Shown here: positions 27,311-35,255 of the stretch, in pieces
Position numbering within the stretch: position 1 is the stretch's first letter
Layout of the letters: every line of letters starts with the position of its first letter
The notes under the pieces: generated by a model
What the model saw: the letters and a program-made list of their open reading frames with translations, nothing else
Told to the model about the DNA's origin: nothing
Databases searched by the model: none
Translations under genes and position numbers: made by a program
Source: Leyella stercorea
GTDB taxonomy: Bacteria; Bacteroidota; Bacteroidia; Bacteroidales; Bacteroidaceae
Direction: 5' to 3'
Assembly: GCF_021531655.1 (NCBI RefSeq)
Contig: NZ_JADYUF010000011.1
Span: 15,902 to 79,901 of the forward strand
DNA: 64,000 bases

Positions 27311-27318
27311 TATCTTTG
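27311..27318 (+). promoter_or_regulatory. -7 element of the metal-efflux operon
   Basis: TATCTTTG 21 bp upstream of the adaptor start codon. A second TATCTTTG lies at 27291-27298, so two overlapping promoters are possible. The short inverted word GTTTGCAACATAGTTGCATA upstream could be an operator, which is speculative. Confidence 0.55.
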
Positions 27319-27338
27319 TAATAAACACTTAATGAAAT

Positions 27339-28538
27339 ATGCTTAAAAGATTTTCTTATTACCTATTATCAGTAGTCTTCGTGGCGGGAATGGTCGCTTG
27401 CGGAGGCAAGTCGCATGACCATCTCGATCATGACCATGAGCATGCCGAGGAAACAGAGCACCACGACCAAGATTCCGAAGAGCACGACCATGATGCTAAG
27501 GGTGCTCATACCGATGAGATAATACTCTCGCCCGAGAAAGCGCGTGCAGCAGGCGTCAAGGTGGAGGAGGTGAAGCCCGGAGTGTTCCATGGTGTCATTC
27601 ATACCAGTGGCAAGGTGATGTCGGCATCGTGCGATGAAACCACCGTTGTAGCTACCATTAGCGGCCGTGTGCAGTACAAGAACCACGTCAGCGAGGGATT
27701 GAAAGTAGCTGCCGGAACAACGCTTTTCTCCATTACTTCAGCCGGAATGCAGCTTGCCGACGGCGACCCCGTACAGCGTTCGCGCATCGACTACGAACGT
27801 GCTGAGCGCGACTATACACGTGCAAAGATTCTCATCAAGGACAAGATAATAAGCGAGAAAGACCTCGCTGTAGCCAAAGCCGAATACGAAGCTGCCAAGC
27901 TCACATATACAAGTATGAAGCGTACGCGCAGCGAGGGTGGGGTAGCAGTGTCTGCTCCGCGTGGCGGATATGTCAAGCAATGTCTCGTTAACGGCGGTGA
28001 TTACGTCGAGGCAGGTCAGCCTCTTGCCATAATCACGCAAAACAAGCATCTTTATCTGCGTGCCGAAGTGTCCGAACGCCACTTTGGCGAGGTTAACAAG
28101 ATACGTTGTGCCAAGTTCCGCACCAGCTATAGCAACCGCCTCTACGACATTACTGACATGGGAGGACATATACAGTCGTACGGTCGTTCAGCCGAAGTCA
28201 ACAACTCATACATTCCCGTCATCTTCGAGTTCAACAACACCGGTGATGTCGTTCAGGGTTCATACGCCGAGATTTATCTCATCACTCAGGATCGTCACAA
28301 CGTCATAACGCTGCCCCTAACCGCCCTCACCGAGGAGCAGGGCATCCACTTTGTCTACATCCAGGTAGATGCCGAAGGCTACCGCAAGCAGGAAGTTACG
28401 CTTGGCGAGAGCGACGGTGAGCGTGTAGAGATACTCACCGGAGTGAAGCAAGGCGACCGCGTTGTCACAAAGGGCGCTATGCAAGTAAGATTGGCTTCGG
28501 CTTCAAACGCTATCCCAGCACATAATCATAATCATTAA
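27339..28538 (+). CDS. RND efflux periplasmic adaptor, CzcB/CusB-like, with His-rich metal-binding N-terminus
   Basis: Membrane-fusion lipoprotein of 399 residues connecting the inner-membrane pump to the outer-membrane channel. The lipobox ends at Cys21 (AGMVAC). Residues 25-58 contain about ten His among Asp and Glu, a likely periplasmic divalent-metal (zinc, cobalt, nickel or copper) binding tail; HNHNH at the C-terminus adds another. The central part has the barrel-sandwich hybrid, alpha-hairpin and beta-barrel expected of HlyD/CusB adaptors. First gene of a three-gene operon, 5 bp upstream of the pump. Confidence 0.93.
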   Translation: MLKRFSYYLLSVVFVAGMVACGGKSHDHLDHDHEHAEETEHHDQDSEEHDHDAKGAHTDEIILSPEKARAAGVKVEEVKPGVFHGVIHTSGKVMSASCDETTVVATISGRVQYKNHVSEGLKVAAGTTLFSITSAGMQLADGDPVQRSRIDYERAERDYTRAKILIKDKIISEKDLAVAKAEYEAAKLTYTSMKRTRSEGGVAVSAPRGGYVKQCLVNGGDYVEAGQPLAIITQNKHLYLRAEVSERHFGEVNKIRCAKFRTSYSNRLYDITDMGGHIQSYGRSAEVNNSYIPVIFEFNNTGDVVQGSYAEIYLITQDRHNVITLPLTALTEEQGIHFVYIQVDAEGYRKQEVTLGESDGERVEILTGVKQGDRVVTKGAMQVRLASASNAIPAHNHNH

Positions 28539-28543
28539 TAGCT

Positions 28544-31500
28544 ATGCTGAATAAGATAATACGTTTCTCGCTTGAGAACAGAATCCTCGTGTTGGTGGCG
28601 TCCGTACTGCTTGTCATAGCCGGCTTATACTCTACCGGCAAGACCGATGTCGACGTGTTTCCCGACCTCAACGCACCTACCGTAGTCATCATGACCGAAG
28701 CCGGTGGCATGGCAACAGAGGAAGTGGAGCAGCTCGTTACATTCCCTATTGAGACCGCCGTCAACGGCAGTACCGGTGTGCGTCGTGTCCGCTCTCAGTC
28801 CACCAATGGTTTCTCCGTTGTATGGGTAGAGTTTGATTGGGGCACCGACATCTATCTTGCCCGACAGATAGTCAGCGAGAAACTCGCCGCTGTAGGCGAA
28901 CAGATGCCAGCCGGTGTAAGTGCTCCCGTACTCGGTCCGCAGTCGTCCATACTCGGCGAAGTGCTCATTGTGAGCCTCACCAGCAAGCACACTTCGCAGC
29001 AAGACCTACGCACCTATGCCGACTGGGTGATACGTCCGCGTCTGCTTTCTACCGGAGGCGTGGCTCAGGTCAGCGTGCATGGCGGCGACATCAAGGAATA
29101 TCAGATACTCCTAAGTCCCGGTCGTATGAAGCATTTCGGCGTTTCGCTCTCTGACATCATGGCTTCTACGCGTGGTATGAACGTCAATACCAACGGCGGC
29201 GTACGCTACAAGTACGGCAACGAATACATCATCCGTGGCATCACCTCAACCAATGATGTAGAGAAGTTGGGCACATGTATCGTCAAGAAGAATGGCGAGA
29301 GCGTCATAACCCTTGCCGATGTTGCCGACATAAAGATAGGCAACCAGTCGCCAAAGCTTGGCGTTGGCAGCGAGCGGGCACACTCTGCCGTGCTCCTCAC
29401 AGTCACCAAGCAGCCCAATACCAGCACCATCGACCTCACCAAGCACCTCGATCTCGCCCTTGACGACCTTCAGAAGTCGCTGCCCGCAGACGTCCACATC
29501 TCCACCGACATCTTCCGTCAGTCCGACTTCATCGAAAGCAGCATCGACAACGTGCAGAAGTCGCTCGTCGAGGGCGCCATCTTTGTTGTGATAATCCTTA
29601 TGCTCTTCCTCGCCAACGTTCGTACAACGGTCATCTCGCTCGTCACAATCCCCCTCTCGTTTCTCGTTGCCATGATAGTGCTCAACGCCCTTGGCATCAG
29701 CATCAACACCATGACACTCGGCGGACTTGCCATTGCCATCGGCTCACTCGTCGACGATGCTATAGTAGATGTGGAGAACGTGTACAAGCATATACGCCAG
29801 AACCGTGAACTGCCCGAGGCCGACCGCGTGCCGATACTCGAACTTGTGTTCAACGCTTCGCGCGAAGTGCGTATGCCGATACTCAATTCTACGCTTATAA
29901 TTGTGGCCAGCTTCGCCCCTCTCTTCTTCCTCAGCGGCATGGAAGGCCGTATGCTCATACCCCTTGGCATAGCCTTCGTCACAGCCCTTTTTGCCTCAAC
30001 CCTCGTGGCATTGACGCTTACCCCCGTGCTGTGCAGCTACCTGCTCGGCAAGAGCAAAGGCGAAATGCCCAAGGAAGCCTTCCTTGCCGTATGGCTTAAG
30101 AAGTATTACGAGCGCGTATTGCTGTGGGTTCTCGCCAACACACGCAAGGTTATTGTAGGCATGGCAGCGCTGTTTGCCGTAGCCATAGGCTTCTTCTTCT
30201 GTCTGGGAAGCAGCTTCCTGCCCAAGTTCAACGAAGGTTCTTTCACTATAAACATATCCTCATTGCCCGGCATCTCGCTCGAAGAGAGCGACTCGATAGG
30301 TGCACGTGCCGAGCGATTGTTGCTGCAAGTGCCCGAGATCAAGACCGTAGCGCGCAAGACCGGACGAGCAGAGCTCGACGAACACGCCCTCGGTGTAAAC
30401 GTGAGCGAGATAGAAGCCCCATTCACACTAAAAGACCGCAGTCATGAAGAGGTGCTCAACGACGTGCGCAAGCGTCTCTCGGTGCTCGCAGGAGCCAATA
30501 TCGAGATAGGCCAACCTATCTCTCACCGTATCGACGCCATGCTCTCCGGAACACAGGCGAGCATAGCCATCAAGCTGTTCGGCACCGACCTCAACCGCAT
30601 GTTCACCATCGGCAATCAGATAAAGAGTGCCTGCCAGGACATCGACGGCATTGCCGACCTCAACGTAGAGCAGCAGATAGAGCGCCCCGAGCTGAAGATA
30701 GTGCCCCGACGTGAGTTGCTCGTGCGCAACGGCATCACCCTTCCCGAGTTCAACGAGTTCCTTGCCGTCAACCTTGCGGGCGAGACCGTGTCGCAGGTGT
30801 ACGAAGCCGGACGCGCCTTCAACCTCGTTGTGAAGTCAGCCGACACCAACGAGATAAGCGACCTTATTATCGACACGCAAGACGGGCGCAAGGTGCCCTT
30901 GAGCGACGTAGCCGACATCATATCAAGCGCCGGACCAAACACCATCAACCGTGAGAACGTGCAGCGCAAGATAGTTATCTCTGCCAACACCAGCGGCAGA
31001 GCATTGAGCGACGTCGTGGCAGACATCAAGGAGGCGGTAGGCGAAAAAGTGCAGTTGCCCGAGGGCTATCACATCGAGTACGGTGGTCAGTTTGAGAGCC
31101 AGGAGAGCGCCAGCCGTGTACTCTATCTCACCTGCATCCTCGCCATCGTAGTCATCTTCTGCCTCCTCTTCATGCAGTTCCGCAACGCCATGGAGGCAGG
31201 AGTGATACTCCTCAATCTTCCCCTGGCGCTCATCGGCGGCATCTTTGCCATTGTAATGACCACGGGCGAGGTGAGCATACCAGCCGTAATCGGATTCATT
31301 TCGCTATTCGGCATAGCCACGCGCAATGGAATGCTACTCATCACCGAGTACAAGCGTCTGCGCACCGAGGAACACAAGAGCATACGCGAAGCCATTGTTG
31401 AAGGCTCGCTCTCGCGTCTCAACCCGATTCTCATGACCGCTCTCACCTCCGCCCTTGCCCTCGTACCGTTGGCACTTGGCGGCGACCTGCCCGGCAACGA

Positions 31501-31630
31501 GATACAGTCGCCCATGGCAAAGGTGATACTCGGCGGACTAATCAGTTCTACATTACTCAACGCATTCATCGTACCTATTATATATGAAAAGATATCTAAT
31601 CGCCACAATCGTGGCATTCAGCACGTGTAG
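28544..31630 (+). CDS. Heavy-metal RND efflux pump, CzcA/CusA family
   Basis: Proton-driven inner-membrane pump of 1028 residues with the RND layout: TM1, a large periplasmic loop, TM2-7, a second periplasmic loop, TM8-12. The TM4 motif GGLAIAIGSLVDDAIVDVEN holds the acidic residues for proton relay in the heavy-metal subfamily. The conserved opening is IIRFSLENRILVLVASVLLV. Substrate within the metal-ion group cannot be fixed by eye. The last 47 bp overlap the start of the outer-membrane gene, indicating translational coupling. Confidence 0.96.
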   Translation: MLNKIIRFSLENRILVLVASVLLVIAGLYSTGKTDVDVFPDLNAPTVVIMTEAGGMATEEVEQLVTFPIETAVNGSTGVRRVRSQSTNGFSVVWVEFDWGTDIYLARQIVSEKLAAVGEQMPAGVSAPVLGPQSSILGEVLIVSLTSKHTSQQDLRTYADWVIRPRLLSTGGVAQVSVHGGDIKEYQILLSPGRMKHFGVSLSDIMASTRGMNVNTNGGVRYKYGNEYIIRGITSTNDVEKLGTCIVKKNGESVITLADVADIKIGNQSPKLGVGSERAHSAVLLTVTKQPNTSTIDLTKHLDLALDDLQKSLPADVHISTDIFRQSDFIESSIDNVQKSLVEGAIFVVIILMLFLANVRTTVISLVTIPLSFLVAMIVLNALGISINTMTLGGLAIAIGSLVDDAIVDVENVYKHIRQNRELPEADRVPILELVFNASREVRMPILNSTLIIVASFAPLFFLSGMEGRMLIPLGIAFVTALFASTLVALTLTPVLCSYLLGKSKGEMPKEAFLAVWLKKYYERVLLWVLANTRKVIVGMAALFAVAIGFFFCLGSSFLPKFNEGSFTINISSLPGISLEESDSIGARAERLLLQVPEIKTVARKTGRAELDEHALGVNVSEIEAPFTLKDRSHEEVLNDVRKRLSVLAGANIEIGQPISHRIDAMLSGTQASIAIKLFGTDLNRMFTIGNQIKSACQDIDGIADLNVEQQIERPELKIVPRRELLVRNGITLPEFNEFLAVNLAGETVSQVYEAGRAFNLVVKSADTNEISDLIIDTQDGRKVPLSDVADIISSAGPNTINRENVQRKIVISANTSGRALSDVVADIKEAVGEKVQLPEGYHIEYGGQFESQESASRVLYLTCILAIVVIFCLLFMQFRNAMEAGVILLNLPLALIGGIFAIVMTTGEVSIPAVIGFISLFGIATRNGMLLITEYKRLRTEEHKSIREAIVEGSLSRLNPILMTALTSALALVPLALGGDLPGNEIQSPMAKVILGGLISSTLLNAFIVPIIYEKISNRHNRGIQHV

Positions 31631-32759
31631 CGCAGCCCTTGCCGACAACATCGGCGATGTGCTCAAGCAGGTAGCAGCCAACAACCTCACCCTGCAGGCT
31701 CTTGCACACGACAATCAGGCCGACGTTCTCGACATCAAGGCGTCCAACACGCTCGGCGGACCGTCTGTAGAGTACAGCCCGTTCTTCACCAAGGGCTACT
31801 CCGGCGTAGCCGAGAGCGAGCTTGTAGTGAGCCAGGAAATCGACTTCCCTACCAAGTATGCCGCACGCAGCAAGCAAGCCAAGATGCAGCAAAGCGTAGG
31901 CGAGCAGCTCCTCGCCAAGCAGCGTCGCGACATACTCCTGCAAGCGCAGCTCCTCTGCATCGACATTATCCGTGCCAACCAGACCCTCGCCATGCTACGC
32001 GAGCGTCTTGCCAACAGCGAGACGCTGCTCAGTATGTACAACAAGCGTATGGAGGCAGGCGACGCCAACGCCCTTGAGCTGAACAAGGTGAAGCTCGACT
32101 GTATGGAGGTGCGCACCCTCGTCAGCGAGGCGCAGGGCGAGCGCACGGCCCTGCTGCAGCAGCTCCAGCAGCTCAACGGAGGCAAGCCCGTTGACGTCAC
32201 CGACACCGTGCTGCCCGAATATCAGCCCATAACCGACTTCGAGTCGTATCGTGCCTTGGCGCTCGCGTCGGATGCCGACGTGGCAGTGGCGCAGACATCG
32301 CTCCGCGCAGCCGACCTGAATCTGAAGGTGCAGAAGAAAGAGTGGTTGCCCAACATCTCCTTTGGCTATCGTCGCAACACCGAACGTGGCGAAGGCATCA
32401 ACGGCTTCCTCGTAGGCGTAAGCTTCCCCCTCTACACCAACAGTAGTAATGTCAAGGCAGCACGCCAGCGCCGCGAGAGTGCCGAGCTGCAAGTGTCGCA
32501 AGCCAAGCACGAGGCAGAAGCCTCAATGCGCACCAACTACGAGCAGTTGCAGGGGCTTCAGCAGGTCATCGACCACAGCGACGTCAAGCTCCTGCAAGAG
32601 TCGCTCACGCTCTTCAACAAGGCTCTGCAGCAAGGCGAAATCACCGCCCTCGTCTATTACGTCGAAATAAACAGCATCTACGAGAAGCTCCAGCGTCACA
32701 TCGATCTGCACTGTCAGAGCGTGAAGCTACTTGCCGAACTGCACAAGGCAGAGCTGTAA
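31584..32759 (+). CDS. TolC-family outer-membrane factor of the metal-efflux system
   Basis: 391-residue outer-membrane channel subunit (CzcC-like). The start MKRYLIATIVAFSTCSAALA is a clear signal peptide and lies inside the 3' end of the pump gene, so the overlap is genuine. Two repeats of long amphipathic helices follow, as in the OEP family (AKMQQSVGEQLLAKQRRDIL and RQRRESAELQVSQAKHEAEA). Operon order adaptor-pump-channel differs from the classic czcCBA order but is common in Bacteroidetes. A hairpin 21 bp after the stop ends the operon. Confidence 0.95.
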   Translation: MKRYLIATIVAFSTCSAALADNIGDVLKQVAANNLTLQALAHDNQADVLDIKASNTLGGPSVEYSPFFTKGYSGVAESELVVSQEIDFPTKYAARSKQAKMQQSVGEQLLAKQRRDILLQAQLLCIDIIRANQTLAMLRERLANSETLLSMYNKRMEAGDANALELNKVKLDCMEVRTLVSEAQGERTALLQQLQQLNGGKPVDVTDTVLPEYQPITDFESYRALALASDADVAVAQTSLRAADLNLKVQKKEWLPNISFGYRRNTERGEGINGFLVGVSFPLYTNSSNVKAARQRRESAELQVSQAKHEAEASMRTNYEQLQGLQQVIDHSDVKLLQESLTLFNKALQQGEITALVYYVEINSIYEKLQRHIDLHCQSVKLLAELHKAEL

Positions 32760-32780
32760 TTGGTTCCAGTTGAGAGTTCT

Positions 32781-32848
32781 AACCGCTCAAAACTTCGAGT
32801 TAAACGCACAAGGAAATCTTTGACGTGTTCAACTCGCAGTTTTGAGCG
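32781..32848 (+). repeat. 68-bp palindromic element, left copy (terminator-like)
   Basis: The outer stem AACCGCTCAAAACT / AGTTTTGAGCG and the inner CGAGTT/AACTCG form a long hairpin followed by seven T residues, so it can end the efflux operon. An inverted copy of the entire 68 bp, loop included, lies at 34389-34459 after the ATPase gene with only about six differences. Confidence 0.85.
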
Positions 32849-32900
32849 TTTTTTTGTTCTATTATATAGCATTATAGCTGATATTGTGTCGCTAAAAATC

Positions 32901-32985
32901 AAAGTTCGGTCGGAAAAGTGTTGTTTTATCCTAAAAGTTCGGTCGGAAAAATGTTGTTTTTCTTGAAAGTTCGGTCGGAAAAGTG
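32901..32985 (+). repeat. Three direct repeats at the promoter of ATPase gene 1
   Basis: AAAGTTCGGTCGGAAAAGTG occurs at 32901, 32934 (one change) and 32966, at 33- and 32-bp spacing. The third copy fills exactly the 20-bp spacer between a TTG -33-like word (32963) and the -7 box at 32986. This is the geometry of an operator array. The nearby second ATPase gene has a different sequence repeated at the same period. Confidence 0.85.
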
Positions 32986-32993
32986 TATCTTTG
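32986..32993 (+). promoter_or_regulatory. -7 promoter element of ATPase gene 1
   Basis: TATCTTTG, exact consensus, 29 bp upstream of the start codon and directly abutting the third direct repeat. Confidence 0.7.
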
Positions 32994-33022
32994 TAATGGA
33001 AATTACTTAATATCAATGGATT

Positions 33023-34312
33023 ATGTATAGGAATGTCATTACTCAATTAAAACAATGGAAAAACAAGGAGAATCGTAAGCCTCTTGTTTTGGCCGGTGCT
33101 CGTCAAGTAGGCAAAACGTTTATGCTAACTGAATTTGGCAAACAAGAATTTGAGAATGTAGCTTACATAAATTGTGACGACAATGATATGGCAAAAGACC
33201 TGTTCCTGCAAGACTATGATATGCAGCGCATCATCCTTGCCATAGGTGCTATTACACGCCAAAACATCGTGCCAGGCAAAACCCTTATTGTTCTTGATGA
33301 GATACAAGAATTACGAAGAGGTTTGACAGCTCTTAAGTATTTCTATGAGAAAGCGCCACAGTATCATGTTGCAGTGGCAGGCTCTTTATTGGGTATAACC
33401 ATGCATCAGGGAGAGTCGTTCCCAGTAGGTAAAGTCGACATACTCAATATATACCCAATGACATTTGACGAATTTACCCTGGCAAAGGGTAGGGAGCAAA
33501 TGGTTGAAATATTGAAAAGTAAGGATTGGAATACCATCAAACTACTTCGTTCTGAATATATAAAGCTTCTCCGAGAATATTATTTTGTTGGTGGTATGCC
33601 CGAAGCAGTAAAAACGTTTGTAGATACAAACGATTCTTTGAAGGTAAGGGAGGTGCAGAATAACATTCTCTTCACCTACCAGAAGGATATATCAAAGCAT
33701 GTTCCTACCTCTGAGGCCAATCGTATCAATATGGTTTGGCAGTCAATGCCCTCTCAGTTGGTAAAAGAGAATAAGAAGTTTATTTACGGTGTAGCTAAGC
33801 CGGGAGGTAGAGCCAAAGACTTTGAGACAGCTATTCAATGGCTTATTGATGCCGGATTGGTTTATAAGGCGGAAAGAGTGACAGAACCGAAAATGCCGTT
33901 GAAGTTTTATGTAGACATCAGTAGCTTCAAACTCTTTCTGCTTGATTGTGGTTTGCTTGGAGCCATGAGCGAAATTCCAGCCGAAAAACTATTGGTTGCA
34001 GATAATGGTATGGAAGAAGCGAAAGGTGCATTTACAGAGAATTATCTTATGAGTCAATTGGTAGCAACTAATGATACATCGGTTTTCTACTATAGTAATG
34101 ATGCTAAGCTGGAGATTGACTTCTTAATTCAGCATGGATGCGACTTAGTACCAATTGAGGCGAAGGCTGAAGAGAACCTGCGCTCTAAGTCTCTGTCAAC
34201 GTTCGTTGCCAATCACCCACAGCTACATGGTGTGCGCTTTTCGATGTCTGATTATAGGGAGCAAGATTGGTTGACTAACATTCCGCTATATGCTGCTTCG
34301 GTGTATTTTTAG
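33023..34312 (+). CDS. AAA ATPase with C-terminal DUF4143 domain (1 of 3)
   Basis: 429-residue protein of the widespread AAA_14/DUF4143 family, whose function is unknown. Walker A GARQVGKT (25-32), Walker B LIVLDEIQ (88-95) and sensor region VAGSLLG are intact. The C-terminal half is DUF4143 and contains EID (Glu364, Asp366) and IEAKA (Glu379, Lys381), which looks like a PD-(D/E)XK nuclease core. It is a single-gene unit, AT-richer than the efflux operon, bracketed by inverted copies of a 68-bp palindrome and preceded by three promoter repeats. Such genes multiply in Bacteroidales genomes. Confidence 0.9.
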   Translation: MYRNVITQLKQWKNKENRKPLVLAGARQVGKTFMLTEFGKQEFENVAYINCDDNDMAKDLFLQDYDMQRIILAIGAITRQNIVPGKTLIVLDEIQELRRGLTALKYFYEKAPQYHVAVAGSLLGITMHQGESFPVGKVDILNIYPMTFDEFTLAKGREQMVEILKSKDWNTIKLLRSEYIKLLREYYFVGGMPEAVKTFVDTNDSLKVREVQNNILFTYQKDISKHVPTSEANRINMVWQSMPSQLVKENKKFIYGVAKPGGRAKDFETAIQWLIDAGLVYKAERVTEPKMPLKFYVDISSFKLFLLDCGLLGAMSEIPAEKLLVADNGMEEAKGAFTENYLMSQLVATNDTSVFYYSNDAKLEIDFLIQHGCDLVPIEAKAEENLRSKSLSTFVANHPQLHGVRFSMSDYREQDWLTNIPLYAASVYF

Positions 34313-34388
34313 AAACGTCAAACCACACCATCTCAATACCTCAACACGACAACTCGGAGCTTTGCTCCGATACAATATTTGCATTTGT

Positions 34389-34459
34389 AACCGCTCAAAA
34401 CTGCGAGTTGAACGTGTCAAAGATTTCCTTGTGCGTTTAATTGGCAGTTTTGAGCGGTT
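34389..34459 (+). repeat. 68-bp palindromic element, right copy (inverted)
   Basis: Inverted copy of 32781-32848, including the non-palindromic loop with CAAAGATTTCCTTGTGCG. It is followed by TTTTTG and can terminate ATPase gene 1. Together the two copies bracket the gene like terminal inverted repeats. Confidence 0.85.
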
Positions 34460-34526
34460 TTTGTTATATTGTTCATATACAATGAGTTATATGGATTGCG
34501 GCGCTGTGGCGTAAATTTTCACGCTG

Positions 34527-34640
34527 AAAAAAGGCTCCTTTTTGTTCAAAAAGGACCATTATTACAATGCAACTGTAGTTCATTTACCTCTCAAAAGGGC
34601 TACAGTTGCATAGCAATAGTAGTCCTTTTGGAGTGCAAAG
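34527..34640. repeat. 22-bp-periodic short palindromic array C (degenerate)
   Basis: About five units, four of them at exact 22-bp spacing, with more divergent cores than arrays A, B and D: AAAAGGACCATTATT, AACTGTAGTTCATTT, AAAAGGGCTACAGTT and AATAGTAGTCCTTTT. ACTGTAG and CTACAGT in neighbouring units are complementary. It appears to be an older copy. Confidence 0.65.
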
Positions 34641-35097
34641 AAGCCTTGAATGGAGAATCAGCAGGTCATTGTCACCTCAAAAACGCATAAAATCCCCTTC
34701 CGCAATCTCCAGAATCAATTTTTTATTTGTAACACTTTTTTACTGCCAGTACGATATTTGCATTGCAAAAAGTGTAGTGGATAAATGTTTATTGATTTTT
34801 ATGTTTGTAGCGATATTTATGTTCATATTTTGTAACCACCTATAGTTTTTCTGCTTTCAAAAACTATAGTAATTGATAAAGTAGAAACCCATAATCCCAA
34901 AAATACATATGAATTTTGGGATTAGACTATTTTTTCTTATTAACCTCAAATCCGCAACTAAGCCTTTCAACGTCCTTCTTGCGTGTACACATCCTCTCAT
35001 TACTGAATTTGGATTTTAACATAGAAAGCAGCTCATATATAAAAATAAATATGACCACATACTTAACATGTGTACTGTGCAAGTCCTTCTCTTTGCC
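34641..35097. other. Non-coding stretch between the two ATPase genes
   Basis: AT-rich, with no convincing gene on either strand. The only structure seen is a perfect 11-bp inverted repeat CTATAGTTTTT / AAAAACTATAG at 34840-34869. A 109-codon open frame from 34916 runs through the promoter repeats and is judged spurious. Confidence 0.6.
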
Positions 35098-35213
35098 AGT
35101 TGCTTTGGATTTGATACTGGTTTTGCTATTAGTTGGTTTGGATTTGACACGAAAATCATCGAAAGTTGGTTTGGATTTGCTCGGTTTTTCGTCTGATTTT
35201 GGTTTGGATTTGA
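35098..35213 (+). repeat. Four direct repeats at the promoter of ATPase gene 2
   Basis: AGTTGGTTTGGATTTGA-like 17-mers start at 35098, 35131, 35164 and 35197, at exactly 33-bp spacing; the first has one change and the last has two at its left end. The last copy overlaps the -33 region of the promoter. Sequence is unrelated to the repeats of ATPase gene 1, but the period and the placement are the same. Confidence 0.88.
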
Positions 35214-35231
35214 AAATATTGTGTATCTTTG
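35203..35231 (+). promoter_or_regulatory. Promoter of ATPase gene 2
   Basis: TATCTTTG (35224-35231) is the -7 box; TTTG at 35203-35206, inside the fourth direct repeat, is the likely -33 box with a 17-bp spacer. The start codon at 35256 is 24 bp downstream. Confidence 0.65.
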
Positions 35232-35255
35232 TGATTGATTTATAACCATTTAGAT

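Noticed and set aside
32714..33046. 110-codon minus-strand frame
   Set aside because: It covers the palindrome and promoter repeats of ATPase gene 1 on the opposite strand; no family resemblance.
34916..35245. 109-codon hydrophobic frame before ATPase gene 2
   Set aside because: It runs through the 33-bp promoter repeats and the -7 box and has repeat-derived VGLDL peptides only.
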